A stretch of 64,000 bases of DNA from a virus: positions 1-64,000 of IMG/VR virus record IMGVR_UViG_3300009183_000070. One strand, written 5' to 3'. The notes under the pieces are model-generated. The model had not been told where the DNA came from and did no database searches. It saw only the letters and a program-made list of their open reading frames with translations. This document shows, piece by piece, positions 15,984 through 24,587 of the stretch; positions within the stretch are counted from its first letter, which is position 1, and every line of letters begins with the position of its first letter. The translations under genes were made by a program, and so were the position numbers.

Positions 15984-16733
15984 ATGGCCAAGGTAATAGA
16001 TTGTTTTACATTCTATAATGAATTCAAGATTCTTGATTTAAGACTTGCTGAACTAAAAGATGTAGTAGATCATTTTATTTTAGTGGAAGCTACCAAAACT
16101 CACTCTGGCGAAAATAAAAGATTGTATTTTGATGAATTAAAAAGCCAATATGAAGAATATCCAATAATTCATGTTGTAGTTGATGATATGCCAGAAAAAA
16201 CCGATTCTTGGGTTAGAGAAAACCACCAAAGGCGTTCTATTATAAAAGGCCTAAAAGACATAATTCTCGATGATCAAGATATTTTAATTTTAACAGATGT
16301 TGATGAAATACCTGATCCAGAAACAGTAAAAATTATAGCAAAACAAGGATTGGCAGATTGCGTTGCTTTGGAGATGGATTTGTATTATTACAATCTTCAC
16401 TGCAAATGGCAAATCAAATGGACTCATTCAAAAATATTTACTTATTCTAAATTCAAGGAAGTTGGTGATTTTCAGGCAATGAGATTTTATCCTTGCAGAG
16501 TATGCATTCCAAAAGGAGGTTGGCATTTTAGTTATTTTGGAGATATTGATTTTATAATCAATAAGATTCAGTCTTTTGCTCATCAAGAATTTAACAAAGA
16601 AGAATATAAAAATCGTGAAAAAATTCAGAAATGCATAGATGAAAAAACAAGCCTTTATGAAAATGTACAAAATATTGAAATAGAACCACATAAAAATGAT
16701 TATCTGCCAAAAAATTGGAAAATATTGGCTTGA
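15984..16733 (+). CDS. Family 17 glycosyltransferase (N-acetylglucosaminyltransferase-like)
   Basis: 249 aa. The opening KVIDCFTFYNEFKILDLRL, VDHFILVEATKTHSG, and NHQRRSIIKGL then LTDVDEIPDP (residues about 109-118, metal-binding DxD) are characteristic of GT17, the family of bisecting N-acetylglucosaminyltransferases. The family's catalytic region ends with a GGWHFSYFGD segment, present here as KGGWHFSYFGDID. Several phages and giant viruses carry GT17. It probably adds GlcNAc-like sugar to a phage glycan. The gene ends 1 nt before a convergent peptidase gene. Confidence 0.8.
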   Translation: MAKVIDCFTFYNEFKILDLRLAELKDVVDHFILVEATKTHSGENKRLYFDELKSQYEEYPIIHVVVDDMPEKTDSWVRENHQRRSIIKGLKDIILDDQDILILTDVDEIPDPETVKIIAKQGLADCVALEMDLYYYNLHCKWQIKWTHSKIFTYSKFKEVGDFQAMRFYPCRVCIPKGGWHFSYFGDIDFIINKIQSFAHQEFNKEEYKNREKIQKCIDEKTSLYENVQNIEIEPHKNDYLPKNWKILA

Positions 16734-16734
16734 T

Positions 16735-17196
16735 TTAGATTTTCTTGATGAATTTATTCCATTCGTCATTGACCCAAATGATTGGCGGATGATTGCTATA
16801 GTAAGCAGCATAGCTCATGCAGAATATTTCCTCATCATCTTGTCTTATTGCTTCTTTTTGGGATTTTTTTTGAAACTTGTCTATTTGTTTTTGTTTTGTT
16901 CTTTTAATTATTTCACGCCATTCTTTTTTTAGTTCATCTGTAACTAGATGTTCCCATATTAAATGAGCAATTTCGTGAAGTGTCGTGAATCCACGACCAT
17001 AATTCCAAGGCGCTGCTATTACTATTTTGTTTTTATGAATGTAACCAATGTGATTGTTATCGCCATCTAAGGTATTGCCTTTGGTGTACTTGAATTTATA
17101 TCCGTCAAAAAGTTTTCTATGAGATTTCGGCAATGAAGCCAAAAGTTCTTCAACATTTTTCTTCTCTTCGGATTCTAAAAAAAATCTAAAATTCAT
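16735..17196 (-). CDS. Zinc metallopeptidase (phage HExxH family) with capsid-type N-terminus
   Basis: 153 aa. The zincin motif HEIAH lies at about residues 73-77 (TTLHEIAHLIWEHL), preceded by a strand IVIAAPWNYGRGF and followed by DDEEIFCMSYAAYY, a possible third zinc ligand region. This matches a family found in T4-like phages of an N-terminal peptide, APWNYGR, HEIGHL and a downstream ELFC motif. The first residues MNFRFFLESEE resemble capsid-targeting peptides of T4 internal proteins. Could be a virion-packaged peptidase. Single minus-strand gene. Confidence 0.7.
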   Translation of the reverse strand: MNFRFFLESEEKKNVEELLASLPKSHRKLFDGYKFKYTKGNTLDGDNNHIGYIHKNKIVIAAPWNYGRGFTTLHEIAHLIWEHLVTDELKKEWREIIKRTKQKQIDKFQKKSQKEAIRQDDEEIFCMSYAAYYSNHPPIIWVNDEWNKFIKKI

Positions 17197-17258
17197 CCTT
17201 GTTTCTCCTAAAAACTATCTAGTTGAAAATGACTTAAATTAGAATATTGTTCAAAAAG

Positions 17259-17266
17259 TATAAATA
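17259..17266 (+). promoter_or_regulatory. TATAAATA late promoter upstream of a virion gene
   Basis: An exact TATAAATA at 17259-17266, the T4 late promoter consensus, about 43 nt upstream of the ATG at 17309 and after an intergenic gap. There is no gene in 17197-17296, only this promoter. Confidence 0.45.
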
Positions 17267-17308
17267 AAATATCATTTGTGGGAGCGCAATTAAATTGTGT
17301 TGAATATT

Positions 17309-18880
17309 ATGAACCAGCAATCTCTTATCAATTTTCCAAATGGCCTTCCAAACAATGGCCTTCCACTTCCTGTTGGAATTGTTTCTGGAAACATTTCTGT
17401 TTCATCAGGCAATATTTCACTCTACACAGCAAGCGGCGCTGTAAGCCAAGGAAATCCACTCCCTGTTGATATTGGCGGCGGTACAGTTAACATCAATGTT
17501 AATTCAGGCACAAATCTTAATGTTTCTGTTACATCAGGTCTGTTTGCGATTTTATCAGGTAGGGTAAGCGTTTCATCTGGTAACACTTCGATTTACACAG
17601 CAAGTGGCACAGTTAGTCAATTAAATCCATTCCCTGTTTCAATTTCATCAGGAGCATTTTCTAACAATACTATTCCAGTTAGTTTTGCAGCAGGAACCAC
17701 AGATGCATTTGGAAGACTTAGGGTAAGCAATCCCTTCACCGTTTTTGACAGTCAGCATCGTTATCAGATCAATGACAAATGGAATTATGTCACAAGTGGA
17801 GGCGGTTCAACTGTTTATGACACCAATGGCAGTCTTGTCAATTTGAATACTAACTTGGCATCAGGATCTCAAGTAATTGCTGAAACCAAAAGAGTAATGC
17901 CTTATCAGCCCGGTAAATCACTTCTTATTTATAGCACATTTACGATGTCATCTGCACAAGAAAGCTTGAGACAAAGAATAGGTTATTTTGGCGAACAGAA
18001 TGGAATTTATTTTGAATTAGATGGGGAATCAGTAAATTTTGTGAAAAGAAGTTATGTATCTGGTTCTGTTGTCGAAACAAAAGCAACAAGAAATGGGATT
18101 TCAGACTGGAATATAGACAACTTGGATGGAACTGGACCTAGTGGCTACAACTTGTCAAATTACAGCAGTTCTTTGATTTTATATATTGAAATAGAATGGC
18201 TTGGAGTTGGTGATGTTCGTGTTGGTTTTGTACTTAATAACACATATGTACCATGTCATTCTTTTAAGCATACTCCTGTTGGTGGAAGTCCTATAAGCGG
18301 AACATATATGACAACCGCTTGTTTGCCATTAAGGGCTGAAATTACAAATAAAGGACCAATTGCTAATTCTGGTAATCTAAAACAAATTTGCAATAGTGTT
18401 ATTTCAGAAGGTGGCTACGAAGGATTTAGCAGAAGATATAATGTAGATTTAGGAACAACCCCTAAAAATCTTACAAATGATGATGAGTTATATCCAATTA
18501 TTTCTTTGCGTCTCGCTTCAGGAAGATTAGATTCAATTATTATTCCTTCAAATTTGAATGCAATTGTGACAAGCAATCAAGATGTTCAATATAGAATTAT
18601 TTTGGACGGCACCACTAGTGGCGCAGTTTGGACTACACATTATAATGGCAATGTTCAATATGATACTTCAGCTACATCATTGGCAAGTGGAAGTGGAACA
18701 AATGTCATTGGCGGATATATCAACAAGCAAGGATATATTGATATTACCAGCCTGAATCAATTTAACTTTCAAATAGGAAGATTACTAGATGGAACAAGTC
18801 AAGTGTTGACAATTGCTATGGCTCCTACATCAGCAAACACGAAAGTTTTAGCTGATTTATCATGGTTTGAAATTGTTTGA
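17309..18880 (+). CDS. Virion structural protein with SGN repeats (tail fibre or head decoration type)
   Basis: 523 aa. Ser/Thr/Gly/Asn-rich with an internal repeat: ISVSSGNISLYTASG and VSVSSGNTSIYTASG, each followed by a (V/S)Q.NP.PV segment. Then TTDAFGRLRVSNPFTVFDSQ, a motif I associate with structural proteins of T4-like phages. Beta-rich throughout, no cysteine-rich or enzymatic motif. Start uncertain: ATG 17309 or GTG 17297, no clear Shine-Dalgarno. Transcribed from the TATAAATA at 17259. phoH follows 41 nt later. Confidence 0.7.
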   Translation: MNQQSLINFPNGLPNNGLPLPVGIVSGNISVSSGNISLYTASGAVSQGNPLPVDIGGGTVNINVNSGTNLNVSVTSGLFAILSGRVSVSSGNTSIYTASGTVSQLNPFPVSISSGAFSNNTIPVSFAAGTTDAFGRLRVSNPFTVFDSQHRYQINDKWNYVTSGGGSTVYDTNGSLVNLNTNLASGSQVIAETKRVMPYQPGKSLLIYSTFTMSSAQESLRQRIGYFGEQNGIYFELDGESVNFVKRSYVSGSVVETKATRNGISDWNIDNLDGTGPSGYNLSNYSSSLILYIEIEWLGVGDVRVGFVLNNTYVPCHSFKHTPVGGSPISGTYMTTACLPLRAEITNKGPIANSGNLKQICNSVISEGGYEGFSRRYNVDLGTTPKNLTNDDELYPIISLRLASGRLDSIIIPSNLNAIVTSNQDVQYRIILDGTTSGAVWTTHYNGNVQYDTSATSLASGSGTNVIGGYINKQGYIDITSLNQFNFQIGRLLDGTSQVLTIAMAPTSANTKVLADLSWFEIV

Positions 18881-18908
18881 TAATTTGGTAAAAATAAATT
18901 ATAGGACA

Positions 18909-18916
18909 TATAAATA
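18909..18916 (+). promoter_or_regulatory. TATAAATA late promoter before phoH
   Basis: An exact T4 late promoter consensus, 5 nt before the ATG at 18922. A message from here would have almost no leader. The same spacing is seen at 8113 and 21108. Confidence 0.45.
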
Positions 18917-18921
18917 ACATC

Positions 18922-20697
18922 ATGGCTAAACCAAGAAAAAAACCTGTCAAGACAGAAAAACAACCTCAAAACAATCAACACGCAAGTGTTAAAAAACAAC
19001 AATTTCATGTTGAGTTTTTGAATGCTGCTCAAAAATTAGCTTGGTCGGCATTTGACCAACATGATATTTTGTTTTTATTGGGTGCAGCAGGCACGGGGAA
19101 AGCTTTAACATTAAATTCAAAGCTTTATACTCGTAGTGGATATATTTTGATGAGAGATGTAAAGGTTGGCGACGAAATTGCTAATCCAGATGGTAATTTT
19201 TCTAAAGTGACAGGTGTTTTTCCTCAAGGTAAAAAGCAAGTATGTCGTGTTTATTTTAGCGATGATACCTATGTCGATTGCTGTGAGGAACACTTATGGA
19301 CGATTTCTCATACTAAAAATAAAGGCTGGAAAAATCAGGTCAAGACAACTGCATATATTGAAAAAAATTACTTAAGAAGTGATGGGCACAGATCATTTTC
19401 TGTTATGGCTACTAAACCATTAAATTTCGACAGGCAAAAATTTTTGATAAATCCTTATTTAATGGGTATTTTTATTGCCGAAGGAAGTTTGACCAATTCA
19501 AATGTATGTTTTAGTTCTTGTGAATCGGAAGTTGTTTCAAGGATTACTAGTTCACTTTGCGAAGATTATGTTTGTAAATCAAAAACAAAATTTAATACAG
19601 AAGCTGCTGATCATCGTATTGTAAAGAAGAAAAGGAGTGGTTGTAAAAATATTTATAAAGAGGTATTAAAAGATTTAGGTCTTTGGGGCAAAAAATCTTA
19701 CGAAAAGTTTATTCCTCGTGATTATCAGTATTGTGCTGTGGATCAAAGAATTGCTTTGCTCCAAGGACTTATGGATGGTGATGGCACAGTAGAAAAAAGA
19801 ACAGGTTCTTGCAGTTATACCACAACATCTTATCAACTGGCTCAAGATTTTTGTCAACTAGTATATTCTTTGGGCGGATCGACTAGAATAAAAGTAAAAA
19901 AAGGCGCTTCTAAATCTGACGGTACTCGCCATAGAATTTCCTATAGATGTTATGTTAATCTTCCTCAAGAAATTGAAATTTTTTTCTTACAAAGAAAAAA
20001 AAGATTGTTAAAATCAAGAACAAAATATTTCCCAAAAAGATATATTGACCGTGTAGAAAGATTGAATTATGAAGAAATGCAATGCATTACTGTTGATCAT
20101 AAAGATTCATTGTTTTTGACCGACAATTTTACTGTGACTCATAATTCGCACCTCGGTTGCGCTTTTGCAATTAGTGAAGTTTTAGCAAAAAGAAAAGAAA
20201 AAATTGTTATCACAAGACCAACTATTGAAGCTGGGGGAAGAGGTCTTGGGTTCCTTCCCGGCGATGCCGATGCTAAATTAACTCCTTATATGCTTCCTCT
20301 TTTTGATTGCATGGATATGTGTTTGGGAACATTTTCCCCTCAGCGTGAAGCAATTGCGAAGAGCGTGGAAATTGCACCTTTACAGTTCATGAGAGGCAGA
20401 ACATTTCATAATTCTGTTTGCATTCTTGATGAAGCTCAGAACTGTAATTATGGCGAAATTAAATTATTTTTGACAAGATTCGGAAAGAACAGCAAAGTAA
20501 TTATCACAGGCGACCCTCTGCAAAGCGACTTGCCTTGGAAAGATAGAGCTTTGATGAATGTTGTTGAAAAGTTGTCTGGTCTTAAGGGTGTTGGTGTCAT
20601 TCAATTCAAACCTAGTTCAATTGTTCGCCATCCATTGATTGCTGGTATTCTTGAAAGGTTGGAAGATAAGGAGGAGAATGGCTCTAGTAGTACCTGA
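18922..20697 (+). CDS. phoH: PhoH-like ATPase interrupted by an intein
   Basis: 591-aa precursor. N-extein residues 1-60 end at LLGAAGTGK, the first part of Walker A. Residues 61-408 are an intein, and the C-extein resumes with SHLGCAF (residue 409), restoring GAAGTGKS. The host part then has ITRPTIEAGGRGLGFLPGD, EIAPLQFMRGRTF, CILDEAQNC (Walker B) and a TGDPLQSDLP sensor, all classic PhoH motifs; joined it is about 243 aa. PhoH is a common phage ATPase of the RNA/phosphate-related group; its role in infection is not settled. No gene is active until splicing, since the intein sits in the ATP loop. The next gene starts inside its end. Confidence 0.93.
   Translation: MAKPRKKPVKTEKQPQNNQHASVKKQQFHVEFLNAAQKLAWSAFDQHDILFLLGAAGTGKALTLNSKLYTRSGYILMRDVKVGDEIANPDGNFSKVTGVFPQGKKQVCRVYFSDDTYVDCCEEHLWTISHTKNKGWKNQVKTTAYIEKNYLRSDGHRSFSVMATKPLNFDRQKFLINPYLMGIFIAEGSLTNSNVCFSSCESEVVSRITSSLCEDYVCKSKTKFNTEAADHRIVKKKRSGCKNIYKEVLKDLGLWGKKSYEKFIPRDYQYCAVDQRIALLQGLMDGDGTVEKRTGSCSYTTTSYQLAQDFCQLVYSLGGSTRIKVKKGASKSDGTRHRISYRCYVNLPQEIEIFFLQRKKRLLKSRTKYFPKRYIDRVERLNYEEMQCITVDHKDSLFLTDNFTVTHNSHLGCAFAISEVLAKRKEKIVITRPTIEAGGRGLGFLPGDADAKLTPYMLPLFDCMDMCLGTFSPQREAIAKSVEIAPLQFMRGRTFHNSVCILDEAQNCNYGEIKLFLTRFGKNSKVIITGDPLQSDLPWKDRALMNVVEKLSGLKGVGVIQFKPSSIVRHPLIAGILERLEDKEENGSSST
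19102..20145 (+). other. Intein with LAGLIDADG homing endonuclease (in PhoH)
   Basis: 348 aa between K60 and S409 of PhoH. Block A starts with Ala (ALTLNSKLYT), block B is VYFSDDTYVDCCEEHLWTI, and two LAGLIDADG-type motifs appear (LMGIFIAEG and LLQGLMDGDG). Block F/G ends DSLFLTDNFTVTHN with penultimate His and terminal Asn; +1 residue is Ser. Position 1 is Ala rather than Cys or Ser, so the first acyl shift is not available and splicing would need the direct-attack route known for some Ala1 inteins. Both endonuclease motifs keep acidic residues, so homing may still work. Confidence 0.92.
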
Positions 20698-21088
20698 TCT
20701 TGGTGAAATTGAACTTCTGACCAAGTTGCTCATTAACACAACTGACACAGAAGACTATATTGTAAGATTGTATCAGAATAATTATAGCCCAAGCAATACC
20801 ACCGTTGTTGGTGATTTTACCGAAGCCAACTTTACCAATTACACAGCTAAAACTATTGCAAGAAGTGATTGGGCATCTCCTTCAACTTTTGCCACCAAAG
20901 CCGAATCGAGTGTTACTGCTCAATCTTGGACTTGTGGCATTACTGGTAATACATTATATGGATATTATGTAATTGGCTCGACATCGGGAGTATGTTTGTG
21001 GGCAGAACAATTCGCTGCTTCTAGGATTTTAGTTGACGGAGACATTCTTAATCTTACTCCAAAATTTACTCTTTCAAGCGCAAACTAA
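20678..21088 (+). CDS. Virion structural protein
   Basis: 136 aa from ATG 20678 behind AAGGAGGAG, overlapping the phoH end. Beta-rich, Thr/Asn/Ser-rich, with one Cys-containing strand (WTCGITGNTLYGYYVIGST). It looks like a small head or tail decoration protein: many phages carry such a gene near phoH with LYxNN.tP...t...f.ea...gY. Its place between phoH and another structural gene supports this. Confidence 0.6.
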   Translation: MALVVPDLGEIELLTKLLINTTDTEDYIVRLYQNNYSPSNTTVVGDFTEANFTNYTAKTIARSDWASPSTFATKAESSVTAQSWTCGITGNTLYGYYVIGSTSGVCLWAEQFAASRILVDGDILNLTPKFTLSSAN

Positions 21089-21107
21089 TTCTTTTGCTGT
21101 TGCGTGG

Positions 21108-21115
21108 TAAATAAT
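21108..21115 (+). promoter_or_regulatory. Late-promoter-like TAAATAAT
   Basis: TAAATAAT lies 4 nt before the ATG at 21120. It is an imperfect version of the TATAAATA element. Confidence 0.25.
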
Positions 21116-21119
21116 TTAT

Positions 21120-22517
21120 ATGACCGTATACAACGACACCATGAATGACGGTGTGGAGATAAATGGCTCCGCATTAGTAATAGCAAAAGTCAATGTTGAC
21201 ATTGATTTTTATTGGTCAGTAAACAATACAATAGAAGTTGATTTAAGTTTTGAGTGGTCAATTGGAGAAATACCTCTTTACTGGTATGTGATTGAAGGAT
21301 ATTTGAATCCTCCAGATGCCACTCAAGCTTTGGCGATAACAGTTCCAGAAAAACAAAACTTCATTCAAACAATACTTGCAAGAACTCCGAAGGAAGTTTG
21401 TGAGTATTTTGAAAGAGAAAAGTTACCTTGGCAAATTGTCAATATAAAGCGTTATAGACAGCCAGCAGACATTTATCTTAATGATCCAAATGTTTACACT
21501 AATGTTCTTGATCTTTTGAATTTTCAATGTCCTCAATTTTTAGTAAGCACAAATGCTATTACTTACATAGGAATGTCCGCCTCTGCCATTCCGGTTATTG
21601 CAAATTATATTGGAAGCGGAATTGCTAGTTTTTCTGGTAGCGCCTCAGCCTCTATTATATCTGGCGGCACAACTCCGACATCATCTTCGTTTTCATATGC
21701 GAGTACAGGTTTAGTTATTACAACAGGTGGATATGGATTATACGATTCATCTTTGCAGTTTGATTATTTGACTTATGCCGGAATAACCACTTATTTGGAA
21801 CAAGAGGTTCTGTTCGGGTTGGGTTCAAGCACTGTGACTATTGTCCCAGCAGCCAACACTATCGCAACTGCATGTGGTGCATGTACGGCATTTCCTTCTG
21901 AGCTTTATTTGCAAATAAACTTAGAAAATTCAAACATTTTCTCTAAATTTCTGCAAAGAAATAATTTAGAGTTTAGCAAAGTCATGTCATTTTTTTATAA
22001 TAGGCGTTTGGAGTCTTGGCTGGCTTTTCAACATTTTGTTGGACTTTCTGATGACAACACCACTGATGAAACATGGAGGTTTCAATTTGAGTGGAGTTGC
22101 ACAACTAATTTCGGTGACTCGACTGGATTTCCAATGCTTAAGTTTTCCATGCTTGTTACAAGGAAAAATTTGGAAACAGGACTTAGTATGGATACAAGAT
22201 TAGCAATTATTTTTACAACAGATTCAGTTTGTTCTGCAATCAGAAATTTCAAACAAGATTTATTATTTGATTTGAACACTAAAACTAAATATGTCACAAG
22301 CATAATAGGAGTTGTGGCCAGCAATGTTTTATTGTCTGATAAAATAGGAATATTCGGTTCAACATATTGGCAATCAAAACCAACTTTAAGCGTCAGAATT
22401 TCAAGTCAAAACACAACTATTACTACAGAAATGCAAGATATTTCTTTCATAGTTCCTCAGAATCCATCTGTATTTCAAGATCAGACTCTTTTCCAGAGAT
22501 CGAATACTAATGTATAA
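21120..22517 (+). CDS. Large virion structural protein
   Basis: 465 aa. The N-terminus has two DxxxxW-type strands (VDIDFYWSVNNTIEVDLSFEW). A helical segment (EKQNFIQTILARTPKEVCEYF) follows, then a Ser/Ala/Gly-rich stretch (SGSASASIISGGTTPTSSS), and a long beta-rich C-terminus. It is in the virion gene cluster and lacks any enzymatic motif. Specific role unclear; possibly a neck or tail component. Confidence 0.55.
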   Translation: MTVYNDTMNDGVEINGSALVIAKVNVDIDFYWSVNNTIEVDLSFEWSIGEIPLYWYVIEGYLNPPDATQALAITVPEKQNFIQTILARTPKEVCEYFEREKLPWQIVNIKRYRQPADIYLNDPNVYTNVLDLLNFQCPQFLVSTNAITYIGMSASAIPVIANYIGSGIASFSGSASASIISGGTTPTSSSFSYASTGLVITTGGYGLYDSSLQFDYLTYAGITTYLEQEVLFGLGSSTVTIVPAANTIATACGACTAFPSELYLQINLENSNIFSKFLQRNNLEFSKVMSFFYNRRLESWLAFQHFVGLSDDNTTDETWRFQFEWSCTTNFGDSTGFPMLKFSMLVTRKNLETGLSMDTRLAIIFTTDSVCSAIRNFKQDLLFDLNTKTKYVTSIIGVVASNVLLSDKIGIFGSTYWQSKPTLSVRISSQNTTITTEMQDISFIVPQNPSVFQDQTLFQRSNTNV

Positions 22518-22524
22518 TTGAATT

Positions 22525-22830
22525 ATGGAAAACATTCTTTTGAGCATTGTGATCTTTTTATTGATTGTTAATTTGACACTTTATTTTTTCCTTTCCGTTT
22601 ACATTGTCAGAATGAATAACAGGTTTGATTCTTTGATATCAGAACTTATACAGTTGATATCATTAAATGATTCGGAGCCTGTTGTTCCTCCTGATCCTGC
22701 CAGCAAGCCTAAAACTTGGGATGAGAAATACGAGATGGAAATTGAAATGATGACAAGAAGAATGAGGCAAGATTCTGGTCTTGCTGACATACCAACTGTT
22801 AGAAGTTACGACTTGTCATCGGAAAATTAA
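22525..22830 (+). CDS. Single-span membrane protein
   Basis: 101 aa. Residues 3-28 are a strong membrane helix (NILLSIVIFLLIVNLTLYFFLSV...), then a cytoplasmic or periplasmic helix with charged residues and a Pro-rich break (SEPVVPPDPASKPKTWDEKYEMEIEMM). A TATAAT-like GTATAATT lies at 22512-22519, so the message may be short-leadered. No family recognised. Confidence 0.6.
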   Translation: MENILLSIVIFLLIVNLTLYFFLSVYIVRMNNRFDSLISELIQLISLNDSEPVVPPDPASKPKTWDEKYEMEIEMMTRRMRQDSGLADIPTVRSYDLSSEN

Positions 22831-22906
22831 ATTGAAAAAAACTTTGTTGCTTATTTTGCAAAAATTTGGTAAAAGGTGATGAGGCGTTAGTTTTTACGAA
22901 TTGGCT

Positions 22907-22921
22907 CGTCACTAGGTGACG
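22907..22921 (+). promoter_or_regulatory. Leader inverted repeat before the amidoligase gene
   Basis: CGTCAC-TAG-GTGACG, a perfect 6-bp stem with a 3-nt loop, ends 1 nt before the ATG at 22923 and could hide the start. It is a divergent member of the CGTCA/TGACG leader family. Confidence 0.4.
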
Positions 22922-22922
22922 C

Positions 22923-23924
22923 ATGGAAACACTCAAAATTAAGTATGTCAATTTTTCTAGCATGAGGAGATTCGGCGTTGAAATAGAAGTTGGCCATGAA
23001 GTGAAGAAGAAAGATGTTCACTTGGCAATAAAGTCTTCTTCTCAACACGATGTCTATACAAGCCGATATGGATTGTCGAGCAATAACAGGTATTGGCATG
23101 TAAAAGATGATGCTACTTGTGGAATCAAGGGAAGAAAAGGCCCCAAGGGTGTCGAGATAGCTTCTTTTGTAGGACACGGAAATCAAGACATCGATCATAT
23201 TTCGCAAATTGCTGGAATTCTTTCTCAAATAGGATGCAAAACGAATGATAATTGCGGTCTTCACATTCATGCCGAGGCTGTTGATTTTACGATAGAGCAA
23301 TGCAGTATATTGGTTGCTTACTGGGTTAAGATAGAAAAAATTCTCAGTATGGCTTTGCCAATTAGAAGAAATAGAAGCGAATATTGCAAATTCACTTTTC
23401 CTCATGATGCTTCTTTTGATTTCAAATTGTGCAGAGAGACAAAATATTCAGCCGATTTGTTTTGGCAAATAATTTCTCCCAAGAATTTGGGTTTTTTTGA
23501 TAATGAAGACAGAAGGTTCAATTTGAATCTTGTTAATTTTGTTCGATCAATTAGAGATCAGAATTTACATAGAAAAACAATTGAGCTTAGATGGCCTGAA
23601 GGTTCTCTTGATCCAATAGACATTAGTTGTTGGACTAGGTTGTTTTTGTCATTTGTTGAAAATTGCAAGTTTATGATCATGCCAAATAATTTGGAGGATC
23701 TTTCTTTGCAGCAAACATTATGTTGTTTTGGTCTTGAAAATTTACAATCATTTACGATTTTCAGTAGGAATATGCATGAAACTAAGACTTGGTTTCTTGA
23801 AAGGATAATCAAGCATGAATCGGATTCTGTTGAATTTTACAATGATGAAAAAATTCGCAATACGGTAATAGAAGCTAAAGAAATACTGAATAAAATGTGG
23901 TCGCCCTTGAGGAGATATGCTTGA
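22923..23924 (+). CDS. Amidoligase family enzyme
   Basis: 333 aa. Residues about 14-110 hold the family pattern: RRFGVEIEV, then WHVKDDATCG, then KGVEIASFVGHG, then CGLHIHAEAVDF with the HIH-type nucleotide/metal-binding histidines. These match the amidoligase family (glutamine-synthetase-like fold), which joins amines or peptides to carboxylates using ATP. Phage versions are predicted to modify proteins with short gamma-glutamyl-type tags. A GGCT and a formylglutamate-amidohydrolase-like gene also lie in the window. It has a hairpin just before its start. Confidence 0.75.
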   Translation: METLKIKYVNFSSMRRFGVEIEVGHEVKKKDVHLAIKSSSQHDVYTSRYGLSSNNRYWHVKDDATCGIKGRKGPKGVEIASFVGHGNQDIDHISQIAGILSQIGCKTNDNCGLHIHAEAVDFTIEQCSILVAYWVKIEKILSMALPIRRNRSEYCKFTFPHDASFDFKLCRETKYSADLFWQIISPKNLGFFDNEDRRFNLNLVNFVRSIRDQNLHRKTIELRWPEGSLDPIDISCWTRLFLSFVENCKFMIMPNNLEDLSLQQTLCCFGLENLQSFTIFSRNMHETKTWFLERIIKHESDSVEFYNDEKIRNTVIEAKEILNKMWSPLRRYA

Positions 23925-23939
23925 TTTTTACTCATGGTC

Positions 23940-23949
23940 GATATATAAT
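23940..23949 (+). promoter_or_regulatory. AT-rich promoter element before sigma factor
   Basis: GATATATAAT, about 68 nt before the ATG at 24018. It is followed by the hairpin GCCTTT...AAAGGC at 23960-23978, so it could mark the 5' end of a structured leader. Confidence 0.35.
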
Positions 23950-23959
23950 CTTGATTAGA

Positions 23960-23978
23960 GCCTTTCTTCAAAAAAGGC
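23960..23978 (+). promoter_or_regulatory. Leader hairpin of sigma factor gene
   Basis: GCCTTT (23960-23965) pairs perfectly with AAAGGC (23973-23978), loop 7 nt. No U-tract follows, so it is not a standard terminator. Confidence 0.3.
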
Positions 23979-24017
23979 GCAACTAACTGCTAACTTTCAA
24001 AACTTTCAAGGATTACT

Positions 24018-24560
24018 ATGACTAAACATGAAATTAACGAACTTATTGTTCGTCACATTGATTTCTCTGAAAAAATAGCGAGATTGAATTGTAAAAAATA
24101 TCCCGCAATAAGTTTTGACGAGCTTGTTTCTGCTGCTTACATGGGACTTGTAATTGCAGCAAATAAGTACAAATTAAATAGAAAAACTAAATTTACTACT
24201 TATGCATATTTGAAAATTAATTTTTCTATCAGGATTTACGCCAAAGAAAACTATCCTTCTAGATCTAGAGTGAAGCCTTTTTTACACGAACAAATAGACA
24301 GATCGATGATGGAAAGTATTCCTTGTAAAAATAAAAATTCAGATGAAAGCGAGATAGTCGAGGCTTTGACTCAGGGCTTGAATCAAAAAGAAAAAGAGAT
24401 TTTTCTGGATTACTATCTTAATGGCAAAAGACTATCAGAAATAGCTGTCGAAAAAATGGTTGATAAATCAAGGATATCTCGAATATTTGAGGATATAAAT
24501 AAAAAGCTTGCATTAAAATGGGAATACAGGAAATTTGAATTATATTCTATGATATCCTAA
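24018..24560 (+). CDS. Sigma-70 family RNA polymerase sigma factor
   Basis: 180 aa. Region 2 runs about residues 30-75: FDELVSAAYMGLVIAANKY, then KFTTYAYLKINFSIRIYAKEN, which matches core binding and -10 recognition. A linker (EIVEALTQGLNQKEKEIFLDYYL) leads to a region 4-like helix-turn-helix (LSEIAVEKMVDKSRISRIFEDI). It lacks region 1 and is small, as in alternative or phage sigmas. It would redirect host polymerase to phage promoters, perhaps the TATAAATA elements. A second sigma factor lies at 57320. Confidence 0.85.
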   Translation: MTKHEINELIVRHIDFSEKIARLNCKKYPAISFDELVSAAYMGLVIAANKYKLNRKTKFTTYAYLKINFSIRIYAKENYPSRSRVKPFLHEQIDRSMMESIPCKNKNSDESEIVEALTQGLNQKEKEIFLDYYLNGKRLSEIAVEKMVDKSRISRIFEDINKKLALKWEYRKFELYSMIS

Positions 24561-24587
24561 ATAAAGTGAACCCATGATTGGTGAAAT

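Noticed and set aside
16428-16811. Minus-strand frame of 127 aa
   Set aside because: Overlaps the GT17 gene and the start of the peptidase gene on the wrong frame; composition is Phe/Ile-rich as expected for AT-rich antisense.
22887-23405. Minus-strand frame of 172 aa
   Set aside because: It lies inside the amidoligase gene, whose family motifs are clear.
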